A stretch of DNA of 64,000 nucleotides from Cryptomeria japonica. Lineage: Eukaryota > Streptophyta > Pinopsida > Cupressales > Cupressaceae. Position numbers and translations under genes: made by a program. Below, piece by piece: positions 36,980-49,297 of this stretch. Positions within the stretch are counted from its first letter, which is position 1; each line of letters starts with the position of its first letter. The notes under the pieces were generated by a model that was not told the origin of the DNA, made no database searches, and worked only from the letters and a program-made list of their open reading frames with translations. The stretch is taken from assembly GCF_030272615.1 (NCBI RefSeq), contig NC_081405.1, forward strand, positions 158,769,954 to 158,833,953. The letters run 5' to 3'.

Positions 36980-38105
36980 TGTTGAATATCTGGGCAACTA
37001 AGAGGGGGGTGAATCAATTGATAACAAATTTTAGCCTTTTAACCTTAATGCACAAATTTAGAATATTAAGCAGAATTAACAAAATTAGGAAACACATGCA
37101 AAATTCAAATTAGAAACAAGAGGCACCAGAATTTATGTGGAAAACCCAAGAAGGGAAAAACCACAAAGAATGCTAATTCTCAATATATAAACATCGGTTA
37201 AGGTTATTTTACAATGGGTGGATCACTACCAATGTCCTCACTACCAGTGGGCTCATTTTGAATCTGTTGATCAAACTCTTATCATATTTGGATTGTGAGA
37301 CAAATATGTTGCCACCATTTTGCCAAACTTTTACACTTGGGTAGTAATGTAGGAGTCGTAGATTAGTCATGTAAAAAGTTATACTCATTAGATTTGATTT
37401 TGTCAATAGCATGCACCTCACTATTTGTAATACATATATGACTAGTGGAGTGAGATCATTACTTACACTTTTGACATATAGGTTGGAATTCAAAGGATTT
37501 TGTTGGAACTCTTCTTTGTCGAAGAATAAAGAAAGACAAAGAGAATCCACCACAAGAAAAACACAGTTTGTACTGTTGGAACTCCTTCCGGTAAATATCT
37601 CACAACAATACACTCACACAATCACTAGATTCCTTCAATCTCACATGTCTTCAACACAAAAAACCATATATGAAATCATCAAATCAGACTCCTATAAATA
37701 CTATCTCCAAAAACCATAATTCTTAATGTTGGATGAGACGGAGATCTAAAATAGGTCTCCACTAAACATTTCAATAGTGGAAAGGAATGAAAAGTGGACC
37801 ATATCACACTTTTCCTTGTCGAACATATCAACACGCTACATACATCACCAAGGCCTGACCTAAAACACATCCACACACTATGCAGTCTCAATATCCAGTC
37901 TAAGGCCTTAAGCTTTGGATCACGCCAGACCCAAAGATAATACAAAAAAACATCTTCTGAGATACCAAATGCATCTAGGGAAATCATGAACCTTCAACTG
38001 CATAATATGCCTAAATTGAACACTCCTACTCATCATGCCACATCCGGACTTAATCTGGACCCAAAGGATTTGACATCAATGACAACACATAATGCAATGC
38101 TAACA
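36980..38105 (-). repeat. 5' LTR of element A with a captured RT fragment
   Basis: 1126 bp, against 894 bp in the other LTR. Ends are TGTTGAATAT and TGCTAACA on the plus strand. The extra length is mostly the segment described in the next entry. Confidence 0.9.
37250..37520 (-). pseudogene. Copia reverse-transcriptase fragment inside an LTR
   Basis: The minus-strand frame (within 37613-37209) reads NSNLYVK, then NDLTPLVIYV, then LLHYYPSVKVWQNGG and IFVSQSKYDKSLINRFKM. This is the palm and following part of a Copia reverse transcriptase, with the catalytic Asp pair missing. At the same place the other LTR of A has only about 70 unrelated bases. The fragment is in the same sense as A. Confidence 0.75.
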
Positions 38106-38553
38106 AACCTATGACCAAAGAAGAGCTAAATCAATCTCAAGATTAGAAAACACCGTGAGTTACAAAACTTGATTTGTAACAAGGTGCTTAATTTGAAATT
38201 GTAATTTCTCTTTATTGTAATCATCTGAGTTGGTGCTTAGATAGGGGGTTGGTTCCCATAAACTTCTACGATTGGTGCTCATTTGGTTTGGTACCCATAA
38301 AAGTATAATCATAATAGATTAGAGCATTAGACTCTAGTAGCATTTCTCATCGAGGTTTTTCCCACTGTGGGTTTTCCTCATATATCTTGTGTTATGTGCT
38401 TGCCTTGTATGTGTGTAAATATGTTTAATTTCTTTTCTCATAGTATCTTGATTTCTGTTATTAAATCTTAGATCATTCAGAAAGTTCAAATTTTTAATTA
38501 CCATTAATTTAGCCCCCCCTCTTAGGGGTCCATTTGTGTTCAACAACACTACA

Positions 38554-39590
38554 AGTACCTAGTGGAGCCAGGAAGACTAGAACAACATTAGGACCTAGAA
38601 ATAGTGCATCCAACCAAATTTCAACAGAAAGTTCTTGGACTAGGGTGCTTTAGGGTGTCATGGTCTAGACTAGGGCATTTTGGAGCGCCATAGTCCTCCC
38701 ATAATAGGTTCAAATTTGACAAGTGTCTCCCGAACTGCATTAGAATTTAGATTGTCAAACCAAGGCATTGGGAGCCCTAATCTAAGTGCCCTGGTACTAT
38801 CAATTCAGTTCCAGATTTTAATGATAGGTTCACAATCAGATTCTCCATCCCTTTATGTACTTGTTGTGAAGTTTTTATTTCATTATTAGTTAGCATAATC
38901 AGTCCAAGTTTTTAGTTTATACATTTACCTTCTTACACTAGGTTTGTAATTCAATTTACATCTTTTCAATTACATTTTCAACTTAAACGAAAGGGGAATG
39001 GGACCTCAATTATCTTTCAACCCTCTTCTTATTGAAATTCAAGTTGGATCTATTGAGTTCATCCTCCTTTTAATGTGATGCATGTGAAAGTTAGGTCATT
39101 TCCTAGTTTACAAAGCATAACTTGTGAAACCCTAATTTTCCATCTATTACAATTCTTTTCCAAAATATTTTAATAAAATAAAAATTTGGGATATAAATAA
39201 AAAATATTTACCAAACTATACCCAAATAACAATAATTAATTATACTCAAATACTGCAAATATTTGGCTAGACACACATAATAATAAAATTACACAATTGA
39301 ATCACAACTTGAGTAATAATATATATAGATTTAGATTTGGTCACTACAACATTAATAAACTTCATAATATACACCAAAAAGAACCAAATAATAAAGACAC
39401 TTGCACAAAGGAGTCAAAAATTCGCATAGCTATTACATTGATATAATTATAGTTCTCACAGCAAACAAGACATTGAATATTAAATTGTAGTACAAATTCT
39501 GAAGCTCCAATGCTCTCTTTGACTGAGAATGCTCTCATGAAGATTCTTTTGTCCTCTAATTCTAGAAATCAATGGGCTTCCACCCACTAA
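38554..39590. other. Degenerate repeat-like sequence, no gene
   Basis: 38640-38790 holds GACTAGGG and GGAGCGCCATAGTCC words resembling the GC-rich repeats in the LTR of element C, so this may be a relic of a related LTR. The remainder is AT-rich with no recognisable feature. Confidence 0.4.
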
Positions 39591-42099
39591 TTGGAGTATC
39601 TCATGGGCTTTCATCCATAAAAGAGATTGAACATAATTGTTAAAAAAATTAAATGGTCTAACATGAATATTTATAAATAAAAAATTCATAGCTTTATATA
39701 TTATCCAAATCATAATCTAGCTGACCAAAACCTAAATTGTCAGCAAGGCCCAAATTTGAAATCATCTTGCTACAATACAACTTGGCCTTAATGAGCCTTT
39801 TATATATGCTTTAGAGTAGGTCGGCGTTACAGGCCTTACAGGCTTCCTATTAAAGGCTCAAGGCTTCTCCTACCTCTCGACTTGTTGTAGGTTGGGCAGC
39901 AACTTTAACTCTTGACACTTGATACACTATTGATTTCTTCTATTGATCAAGCCATATCTCTAAACACTAATTCTTGAGAACTTTTTGGCATGAATCAAGA
40001 AATACACCCAATCTTCAAACTCCAACATCTCCTTTACATGTATTGAGTAAAAATGTTGATCCTTGATCTCTAGCAATTATCAATCATGAATCAAGATACA
40101 AGTTTGATCTTTGATCTTTGATATTTTATGTCATCTTGACATGACTCAGTGAGTAGTCTTGACACCAAATATCAAATGTCTCCATAAGAAAGAACCCTTC
40201 CCTTTAACTTTTGAAAAGGGGGCATGAAAAATACTCCATCCCCAAGATTTCTTGACCTCAAGTAATAAAAATTTGGATGTTTAAGTATCTCTATGCTAAT
40301 GAGTTGAATCATGATATTATACCTATTAGATGATGCGTATTCAACCAAAGAGTCTTATGTAAACTTGAATTCTCTATGCCAATATCATGAATCCTATATT
40401 ATTGCTCATGTAATTTGTATCTAGTACCTTCTGATCATTAACTTGGATCAAACAATGAAGACAACCAACTATCCATATATTAGTGAACCAAGTGTTGATT
40501 TATGCATTTGTCACCATATTTTTGGTGCACTAGACTCTGACATCTAAATGAGTATGATGAACACTCTTGATTTCCAGTTGATATTATAACTATATTATAG
40601 GCTATCTAACACTTATGAGTTTGAACCACCCAACTTGCATACAAGGTGGAATGAAGTTGTAGTCAAGAAAATTTATTCCAAACCTCATTCAAAACATTAA
40701 TACATTAATTGAGATAATTATTTCTTATAGATCCAATAGTTGAATCCTTTCACTAATATCATGATTCACGAAAATTTTCTAAAAAATCATAAATTGATAA
40801 AATCAAATATGTTTGATAAAAACAATCTAAAATAAAAAAAAACTCTAGAAATAAATAATATCAAAATGATATAATAGTTACAATACTAAGAATCCATTAC
40901 AAAAAATTAGGAGCAAAAAAGTTAGAACAACCATGCTTGATGTCTAAAAATATTCCTAAAGCATCACTAGATTATAAATCACTCAATCTTGTGGTTGAAC
41001 ACACTTTTATGGACTCCTTGAAATTGACCTCTAGACACTATACCTTTCAAAGAAATGTGACATGTGTATGTCAACTATGATGTTCATATCTTTTAAATTG
41101 GTGTTATAAGGCCTATCATTGCTCAACAAATGTACAAATAGTAGTAGCATCATGTGATGGATATGACATGGAATTTATTTACTCTAAACTAGAAATATAA
41201 TGGACGTGAACCACCTCATTCTAATAGAAATCCTCAATAGTGATAATATGTTGTAAACTCCTCAACAACATGACTAAATGTTTTTCTTTGGCTACAAGGG
41301 AATTTGATGCAATGCTACAAATATTGAGCACATTAGATCTAACATCTAGAATCATACTCAAATTTTCCCCTTGGCTCATGTATATTACAACCAAGACTCC
41401 TTTTCATTATATCAAGTGTTTGGTTCTCAATAAGAAGGTTGTATCTTACCATTGTTTCATTTGGTTGCCACCCTACGAGTGTAAAGTTGAACTCATCTAC
41501 ATTATCTACAAACACCATTTAGTCAAGCATCTCACTTTTGAAAGAAATTATTTTTGTCACTCAATGATCTTTCATCATGACTACTATAATATGTCCCCCT
41601 TCAATGCCTATAAGGTCCACCTTCTCCCCTTTGGGTTTAAACTTCACATTGGACTCTCCTATAGGACGTTCCCTAGGAATGCATCATATTATATTGAATT
41701 CATAAACTTTTTTCCATTCCATGTATCCATATACTATGTTGGCATGTTGTTCTAGCCACTTGTTCTTATATGATGAGGGATCCCAAACATCTAGCTGAGG
41801 TTAATGACTATACCCTTGAGCTATAAATACACCATTACAATTCACCTGACACTTTATCCACATTAGTGCTAGTGTAGCTAGAATAATTGCTCCTCATAAT
41901 AGTCTAAATCTACTAACATTATCATGAAAGTAAATCCTCTCAAAATTTATCACTCCATTAATGCTTATAACTTAAGACATCAATGAAAGGAAGCTCAGTT
42001 GAAGAAAATGATTCTTAACACTAATCTAGTGAAGGAGATGGTGCAAATTTTCTTACAAAAATTAACTATTATAAAAATAGAAACACATTTAGGAGGAGA

Positions 42100-42200
42100 T
42101 AATGAACAAGAATAAAAATATATACAACAATGAACACAAGATATATTTTCGGAAAAACCCTTTTGAGATTAAAAACCCCACACTCCAAAAGCATAGAACT
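42100..42200 (-). repeat. Possible Copia LTR end, minus strand
   Basis: ACACAAGATATA followed by GGAAAAACCC and AAAAACCCCAC is the complement of the GGGTTTTTCC...GGGTTTTCC...TATCTTGTGT arrangement found in other LTR ends in this window (38357-38395, 2627-2670). No edges are visible. Confidence 0.4.
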
Positions 42201-42429
42201 TTGTACTTCAATAAACTAATAATTACAATACAATATCAACACTTTCTTCTTGAATAGGGGTCTACAAATTACAACCCACAATCTAGATTAATTCCAACAA
42301 CATAACACTTCATCTTCAAAACATAACATACATAATGCCCTCCAAGACCACCTTATATAAATAAATACAACAAAGGAGAAAGCTTCTAGATGAAGATAGA
42401 AGATGGGGTCATACAAAACATTTGGCACA

Positions 42430-42745
42430 ATATTACATTGGGGATTCACTTAGAGAACCTCGGTTATAGCACGTGCATTCATGGCATACTAAATAATTCT
42501 CATATTTTCAAAAAATATTGCCCTAAACTCCTTTTTTGTCACCCCCTTCCAATAAACAAGTTGAATTAAAAGGCCCCCTATTTTTGCCAAATATTGCATT
42601 TTTCATAGCTCAAATTTAAAAACTCCCTATTTTCGCCAATAGGAAATATATTGTACCCTCATTTTTGGGATATTAAACCCCCTAATATGAATGCGCGTGG
42701 TATAATATTGCATATCTAGTGAATCCCTCATGCAATATTATAGCC
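42430..42745. repeat. Fold-back (MITE-like) inverted repeat
   Basis: Arms of about 65-70 bp (42430-42495 and 42685-42745) are imperfect inverted copies: AATATTACATTGGGGATTCACT pairs with AGTGAATCCCTCATGCAATATT, and GCACGTGCATTCAT with ATGAATGCGCGTGG. The right arm also holds a perfect 11-base palindrome pair, TAATATTGCAT (42703-42713) and ATGCAATATTA (42730-42740). No coding region. Target duplication is unclear. Confidence 0.55.
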
Positions 42746-45700
42746 ACCTAAAGCATGCAAATGACACATACATACATATCCAAGTGACTCCCCATTCAAA
42801 CCTCCTAAGTTGAGCACCCAAAATATACCGTATTGAGGTATGGAAAATGCTCTTACACCTCTTACAGCTATCATAAAACTATTCATTATTGACAACAATT
42901 ATAGTTGTAAGAGAAACAATCATAATAGTCTAACAATAAAAAATCCTCATAGTTTTTCATAACCTAATTTTGGAGTCCACCTTATCCATGAAAAGGTGCG
43001 TTTGACACTTGTCCATTTTGTCATAAACAATCATAGGTTGGTGTGTCATTAATTATCATAGGTTGGCATGTTATAATTTGTCATTACATGACACATTTCA
43101 CCCACCACCACAAAAGTCCAAGGTCCTCTAAATGGGGTACCTACCTTCATATGAGAACAAAATAAGCCTTGTCACCTTCCTAGTAGGATGACAAGTCAAC
43201 ATACCAACTCCCACTAGATAATAAAATAACACGTGCAAACAAAATTGTTCTTGTAGGCTAAAAAATAAACCAAATATTAAATAAATAAAACCAAATACCA
43301 ATGTTAGGACTTACATAGGTTGAAACACCTTAATACCAACAATCAAAACAACACTAGATAAAATATAATATATTGACTGCAAGTATGATAGACCTATACA
43401 AAAGTTAGCCATGTGAGTAAACAAACATATACAGACTAAGAACAGTCCATTAGAATATACTGACCATAAATTTCTCTTCACCATAGCTAGTAATCTCCAC
43501 AAAATTACATTTTTTACTATCAATGAAGTAATTTGGTATCTATTAACAAAGATGAAAATAATATTAAGACTAGAATTTAGGTCCATCATTATCTTGGGAA
43601 TGCATCTGATGTGATATAAGGATACCATCTTATCATGATTCAAATCTCATGTTTTTCAAGATATTATTCATCTTGTCTTTCTCACACTATGCTACCCTAT
43701 CATCTACAACACAATTTATCCCTATATTCTTTTAATGGAAACACCATGCCTCTTGAACTCATGATGATATTTTCTTCTCAGTGTTCACCTTGAAAAATCA
43801 CCTTTGAATAAGGTTCTAATTACTAATAACTGAGAGTCCACATAGACATCTTCTTATATCATTTCTTAACCCAAAATGATAAATAATTAATCTACTTTTG
43901 TAATGATTAGAATTTGGGTTGTCTCATTCTTTGTGAACCCTCCAATTTTCTCACAACTCAAAACCCACAACACTATACCAATCATAGTCACAAAATATTG
44001 AACATCAATATCACATATTCTACTTACCTTTATCAAGAATCACACTTCTTAAGGTGACTATCTCTATTTGGTCTCTAACTGTAGTGAAGTGATAGAAAGT
44101 GGTGAATGCATCCATTGCATTTTAGTATCCATATTGGCCTCTCCTAGATCTATCTTATGCAAATTAGAAGTCCCATTTTCATCATTTCAAACTAACCCAT
44201 TCACAAACTCATTGATGTTAAAGAAAAAAGAGTTTGAATATTTCCTTATCAACCTCTATGTATCTAATGGGTATTTTATGGATTCAATAATTACCAAAAG
44301 GGTAATTGGACTAGAAATTATGTGGACATTTTTTAAGATTCTTATCATTTTTTAGATCTACGTCAAGATTCTAGTACACCTATAGGATCTCATCAAGAGG
44401 ATCTGCCAACATGTTAATCCCAAGATATATTCCACCTACCTCATGCTTGCTCATGATCTAGCTTAGCTAGACTATTTTGTCAGCACACAAGGGATGGAAA
44501 ATTTATATTCAATTCAAAGATAGTACCTCAATCAAATTCATAATCTCCTATATCCCATATCGTTACATTTGAATGTCCTTGATACTAAAGAAGGGAATTC
44601 CCATGCACCAAGAAAAAGTATATAACCTCCATTTCTTCAATATCATTAGGGATTTCTTGATCAATTTATAATTCTTTTTCATGGGGATCAATCAAATTTA
44701 AATCATTCTTTGCAATAACATAACAATTTTCTTGCAAATCATCATCACATGGTCTAATTATTCCCATACATTACAAATTGTCATTACCTAGTGCAATTAA
44801 CTTCATAATAAAAAAATGTTTGGATGTTTCTAGAATATCTTTTACAATTATTGATACATCTTAAGAAGACAAAATTTGTTCCTCCATTGGGAGTGATGAT
44901 GTATTGACCTTAGACCTCACTACCTTCTATCATTGATGTGTCCTCTTGTTCTTCCTTTATGGTATCTTTTGATTTTTATTTTTCTTCTTTCTCTACTATC
45001 ACTTCTTTCATGACCTCCTCTTATGATTTGGCTTTGGTGTGCTCTTCACTATTTCAAATTCCATCATATTGAGTTTTCCATCCTTTAAAAGTTCCAAAGA
45101 ACTCTCTTAATAAGAATTCCCCTAAGAACCAAAGGATTTTCATCCTTTGATTCAACAACCAGCCTATTTTCATAAATTGATCATAGTCTCCTATGTGATT
45201 CTTTCCATAAGATATTGAACACAAGTTCCTAAAAATTAAAATAATCTAACACGAATGTTTATAAATGAAATGTTTTCCTAGTTTTATATGTTATCTAAAT
45301 GATAGCATAGTCACCTAGACACAAATTGGTACCAAGCCCCAAATTTGAAATCTTCTTGCTACACCACAAGTTGGCCTTTAAAATGGGCCTTTTATACGTA
45401 AGTCAACCTTACATTCCTTACATTTTTTCTCCTATCTTCTGACTTGATATAGATCAGATAATAGTTCTAAACCTTGCCCTTGATGCATCACTAAACTTTC
45501 CATCATCTTGCCCTAGAATAGGTTAGGTCATATCTTTGAACCCCAATGCTCAATAGCTTTCCAACATGAGTCAAGTAGCATGTTTGATCTTTGAACTTCA
45601 ACATCTCCTTCACATGCATCAAGAAAACAATGTGATCATGCATCAAGAAAAAAATGTGATCCTTGATCTTTCGCAATTCTCAAGCCTAGATAAAGCTACA

Positions 45701-45812
45701 ATCCCAATCTTTGATGCCTTCCTGACATGAGCTACTTAACAAACCAAACCACTAATCTCTAACATCTCACTGAGCGAGAAGTCTTTCCTTTAATTTTTAA
45801 AGATGAAATGTG

Positions 45813-47627
45813 ACATTTATGTTTGCATTTTACATCCTAGATCCAAAATCCTTATTCCAAATTAATTATTTTAGTTCCTACGTCAATTTTCTCTAGTTTA
45901 TCATCAATTATGTATCTCTATATTTTGATTTGTTCCCTTTTTATTCACCCATCACCTAATTCATATTTCAAATTCTAGAAGGCCTACTTTTGTTTTCCTT
46001 AATTTTATCCCTTAAAATCCATCCTATATCATCCAAACCAAATATATCGTAGTCCTACATTAGATATATTTACACCCATATTAACCTTGCTAATTTTTGT
46101 TTTCATTTGCATAGTTTTTTTATCAACTCCTTAGACCCACTTTGTCAACATTTCTTGACTCATCCCCTAGTTGCTAAAACACTTTGATTTTATTTTTTAT
46201 TCTTATAATAGGTGTGATTTGTTCCCATGAATTTATAACTCAAATTTTACCAATATTTATGTTGTGTTTCTAAGAATGAAAGCCCAAAAGGGGGGCTTAC
46301 ACAAGCAAAAACCCCTTTATGCATTATTTTTCTATTATTTTCTCCCAAGTTTTTGTTCTTGGAATTTAATTTGAGGACACTCAATGAAGAATCTAGCAAA
46401 GTATTAAGTTTAAATAATTGAATGCAAATTTGAAAAGAACCCCTCTATAAATTGTTAGGTTGAATAGAGATAATGACTTCTCTTCAGTTCGAGGCACACC
46501 CTTGGACTTCTTCTTAATATTAGGTATAGTAGTAGGAGCTACCTTGATAATATTGATTTCAAAAGGTAAATTTCTTGTCTCAAAATTTAATTAAATTTGA
46601 TCTGTAGTCCCTTAGTTGTCTATAGATACTAGTTTTGAGGTAGCTCATCCTAAAAATTGCGAATTTCTTTGTATTTATGTTTTTTTGTTATTTTTAGTGT
46701 ACTTGAGTCAATTTGGCACTTGTTTTCTCATTTTACTCCTATTCTATTCATTTATGTGACAAGTCTCCATATCAAACCTTGATCAATATAATATTATATA
46801 TAGACTCAAAATATTTGAAGTTCCTTTGACCTCAAGGAATTTACCTCAACCCTACACTTCTCCTAACCCCTAAGCACACCAACTTTAAGGGACAAATTAT
46901 TGAGCTCAAATATTGATAACTTTTGCTTTGAATGCTTTACAAATATTCCTAGGGGTATGTGCCACAAAATTTGGTTTAAATCATTTTTAAGATCCATTAA
47001 TTAAATTGCCGCCAAACACATATATCAAAGTATGTCCATCATGTATAGAAGCATAATATGAATATAAGAATGATCTAACATCGAATTGACTTTAATTCTA
47101 CCAAATGAATCTATCAAACTAAGTACATTAAATGAATGTGCATCATAAATCAAATCATCATTAAATAAAATGACATCAATAGTATCATGTGAAAGTAAAG
47201 AACGTGATCATTACCAAACATATCAATAGACCATAAGCCACAAGATAGACAAGAAGGGATTACCTATTAGGAAGGGAAAACACATGTATCAACACTGCAT
47301 GACTAATGACAAACATGATATATGTAAATGAATAAAGATTGTTTCTAATAATAGCGAAATAGATAATTTGCTGTCAACATTTCAAATCATACCCTATGAT
47401 TCATCATTAAGAAGAAGAAAGATATGATATGATTACAAACTTTGATCGAGATTGAGATGTAAGTAATATGAGTGATAAGAAAGAAGGGTTTGAAAGTAGA
47501 AAAAACGATGTTTTTTTACAGAATAGAAATCCTCCACAGAGAAAAATACTGCTTGCTCCATGTGACACAAATAAATCGTCGACGTGTTTAATGCCTACGG
47601 GAAAGATAATGAGAGAAGTCATCACTT
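45813..47627. other. AT-rich intergenic sequence
   Basis: The only coding-like stretch is a short Lys-rich minus-strand piece at about 46475-46570, without recognisable homology. The frame at 47407-47625 shows no domain. Confidence 0.45.
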
Positions 47628-47976
47628 GTGATTAGATTTGGTAGAGTCTGTACCCTGCCCTTTATCATCATGTCGACCACGATTTAGTGAGTAAATTGCA
47701 TTAATACTAATTACTTCCTCTAATTATGTGAGAGTAACGTGTGATTAGAATCTGTACCTTGCCCTACATCATCATGTCGACTACGATTTAGTGGTGTCAC
47801 ATTTGGAGTAAATTGCATTAATACTAATTACTTCCTCTAATTATGTGAGAGTAACGTGTGATTAGAATCTGTACCTTGCCCTCCATCATCATGTCGACCA
47901 CGATTTAGTGGTGTCACATTTGGAGTAAATTGCATTAATGCTCGTTACTTGCTCTAATCATATTACGCACTGCTAA
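47628..47976. repeat. Three-unit tandem repeat, ~117 bp
   Basis: GTGATTAGAATCTGTACC and CATCATCATGTCGAC, CACGATTTAGTG and TAAATTGCATTAAT recur in three consecutive units starting at 47628, 47741 and 47858. The first unit lacks the GGTGTCACATTTG block. Units 2 and 3 are nearly identical. Confidence 0.9.
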
Positions 47977-49297
47977 CCTTTAAAACACTTGATTTGTACG
48001 TGTGAAGTTAGTGGACAGCAACTAATATCCCATTTTTCAAATGTAGTGAGCTATTCGTTATCCACTCAACTTAGGATTGCTGTTCTGTCTTTAAACAATG
48101 TTTTCCCTCGTAGGTTTCATTGAAATCTTTCTTTCACTCATTACGCAAGATGATAAATGTTAGAAGATACATTAATAATCTTCCTATCTGTCCGCACAGA
48201 CCCACCCAGCCGTCCATGCCATTCACGTTTCACTCATTGCTTCTAACCTTATGCTAAGTGGCCATTGAATTTATGATATATTCTTTTACAAATTAAATGC
48301 TAAGAACCTGAATTCTTCAAAGTTCATCATGTTTTTATCATGGTCTCAGAGCTCATTTTACGGGTTTCTCCTCTGTCCATGATTTCTTTTTTCAATAAAC
48401 ACATGTTTTCATCATTCACAATTTAAACATAATGTCTTTTACAAGTTGGCATCCGTAAAAGCTCACCTTTTTTAAATCTTATCCAAAAGCAAGGACAATT
48501 TTAATTGATCCAGTGTTGCTCCATTCATATCGTTTATCACATGAGGGAATGAAAACCGGATAAGGAAAGCATCCTTAATGCGTGCAATCATGTTTACAAC
48601 AGTTGTTGATGAGGTAAATATTCCAAAGGTGATGTAGTTTTACATTTATGATAGTAACGTTTACCAAGATATCAAGATGTACATTTGATATTAAAAAAAT
48701 AAGTATTCTGATTTTTAATTAATTATTAAATATAGTTAAAGGTGCATCTTAATGTCTAGATAGATATTGTGCTTTTCAAGAGTAAAAAATTTACAAATGA
48801 ATATATAAAAAAATGCAAGCATGGAAGGTGTAGTTGAGGTCTAAAAATTGGGGAGTGAGCTTGGGTTGTAGCTAATCTAGCTCCAAAAACACCACGATTT
48901 CCTCACAACATGAGGGTAAGTCGAAAAATTACAAATCTCAGTCGTGCTCGACAACACTAGCTAGGTCTTTTATTTTTCGGTTGTGTGTATAACACAAGGG
49001 TTACTCAGTCGTTTTGGAGATAGATTAGTTGCGTCTATGAGCTCGCAGTTTCCATGAGGTGAAAAGATGCCTTCATTGGATGCCTCGTTCGAGGTCGCTT
49101 TGACAACGTCCTCTTTGTCATTTTGGCTATCATTGCTCCCTTTTGTGTTGTCTTGGTCCCTATTGTGTTTGATTGGTGTGGGCTTTGTGCATGTCGGTGC
49201 TAGCATAGGGCTTTTCTCGCATTTGTTTTGGCATTGGTTTTCGAGTGATTTTTGAATTGATATTATTTGGTGTTGAAGGGTTTGAGCACGACAATTG
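47977..49297. other. Intergenic sequence, possibly 5' UTR of the next LINE
   Basis: No gene is recognised. The stretch after about 48830 becomes GC-richer and could be the LINE leader. The frames at 48970-49255 on both strands are shadows without domains. Confidence 0.4.

Larger units (their letters stand above)
17798..38105 (-). mobile_element. Element A: minus-strand Ty1/Copia retrotransposon
   Basis: It is flanked by the perfect target duplication AACCT (17793-17797 and 38106-38110). It is about 7.3 kb once element B is discounted. Read on the minus strand: 5' LTR (38105-36980), primer site, gag, protease, integrase, reverse transcriptase, RNase H, polypurine tract, 3' LTR (31679-17798, split by B). 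Coding regions are full of stops and shifts, and the two LTRs differ clearly, so it is older than B and C. Confidence 0.92.
16356..38548 (+). repeat. Outermost solo LTR of the nest, split by element A
   Basis: Left part 16356-17797 starts TGTTGGCATTGAG; right part 38111-38548 ends TTCAACAACA. The target duplication CTACA is present at 16351-16355 and 38549-38553. Taking out element A with one AACCT leaves about 1880 bp with no internal region, so this is a solo LTR left by LTR-LTR recombination. The right part carries the TTTTTCCCACTGTGGGTTTTCC palindrome region typical of Copia LTR ends (about 38357-38378) and a C-rich stretch at 38512-38531. Confidence 0.85.
39590..45812. mobile_element. 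Element F: very old LTR-type element, outline only
   Basis: Two diverged direct repeats of about 620-640 bp, 39590-40225 and 45190-45812, share blocks in order: TCTAACA(T/C)GAAT, CCCAAATTTGAAATC(A)TCTTGCTACA, ACTTGGCCTT, CTCCTA(C)CT. The ~5-kb interior has only decayed coding-like pieces, such as an acidic minus-strand stretch at about 44500-45050. Direction and superfamily are unknown, and exact ends could not be fixed. Confidence 0.5.

Noticed and set aside
41240..41755. 171-codon plus-strand frame
   Set aside because: Composition follows the AT-rich surroundings; no domain, no splice or promoter context. Left inside the degenerate element F.
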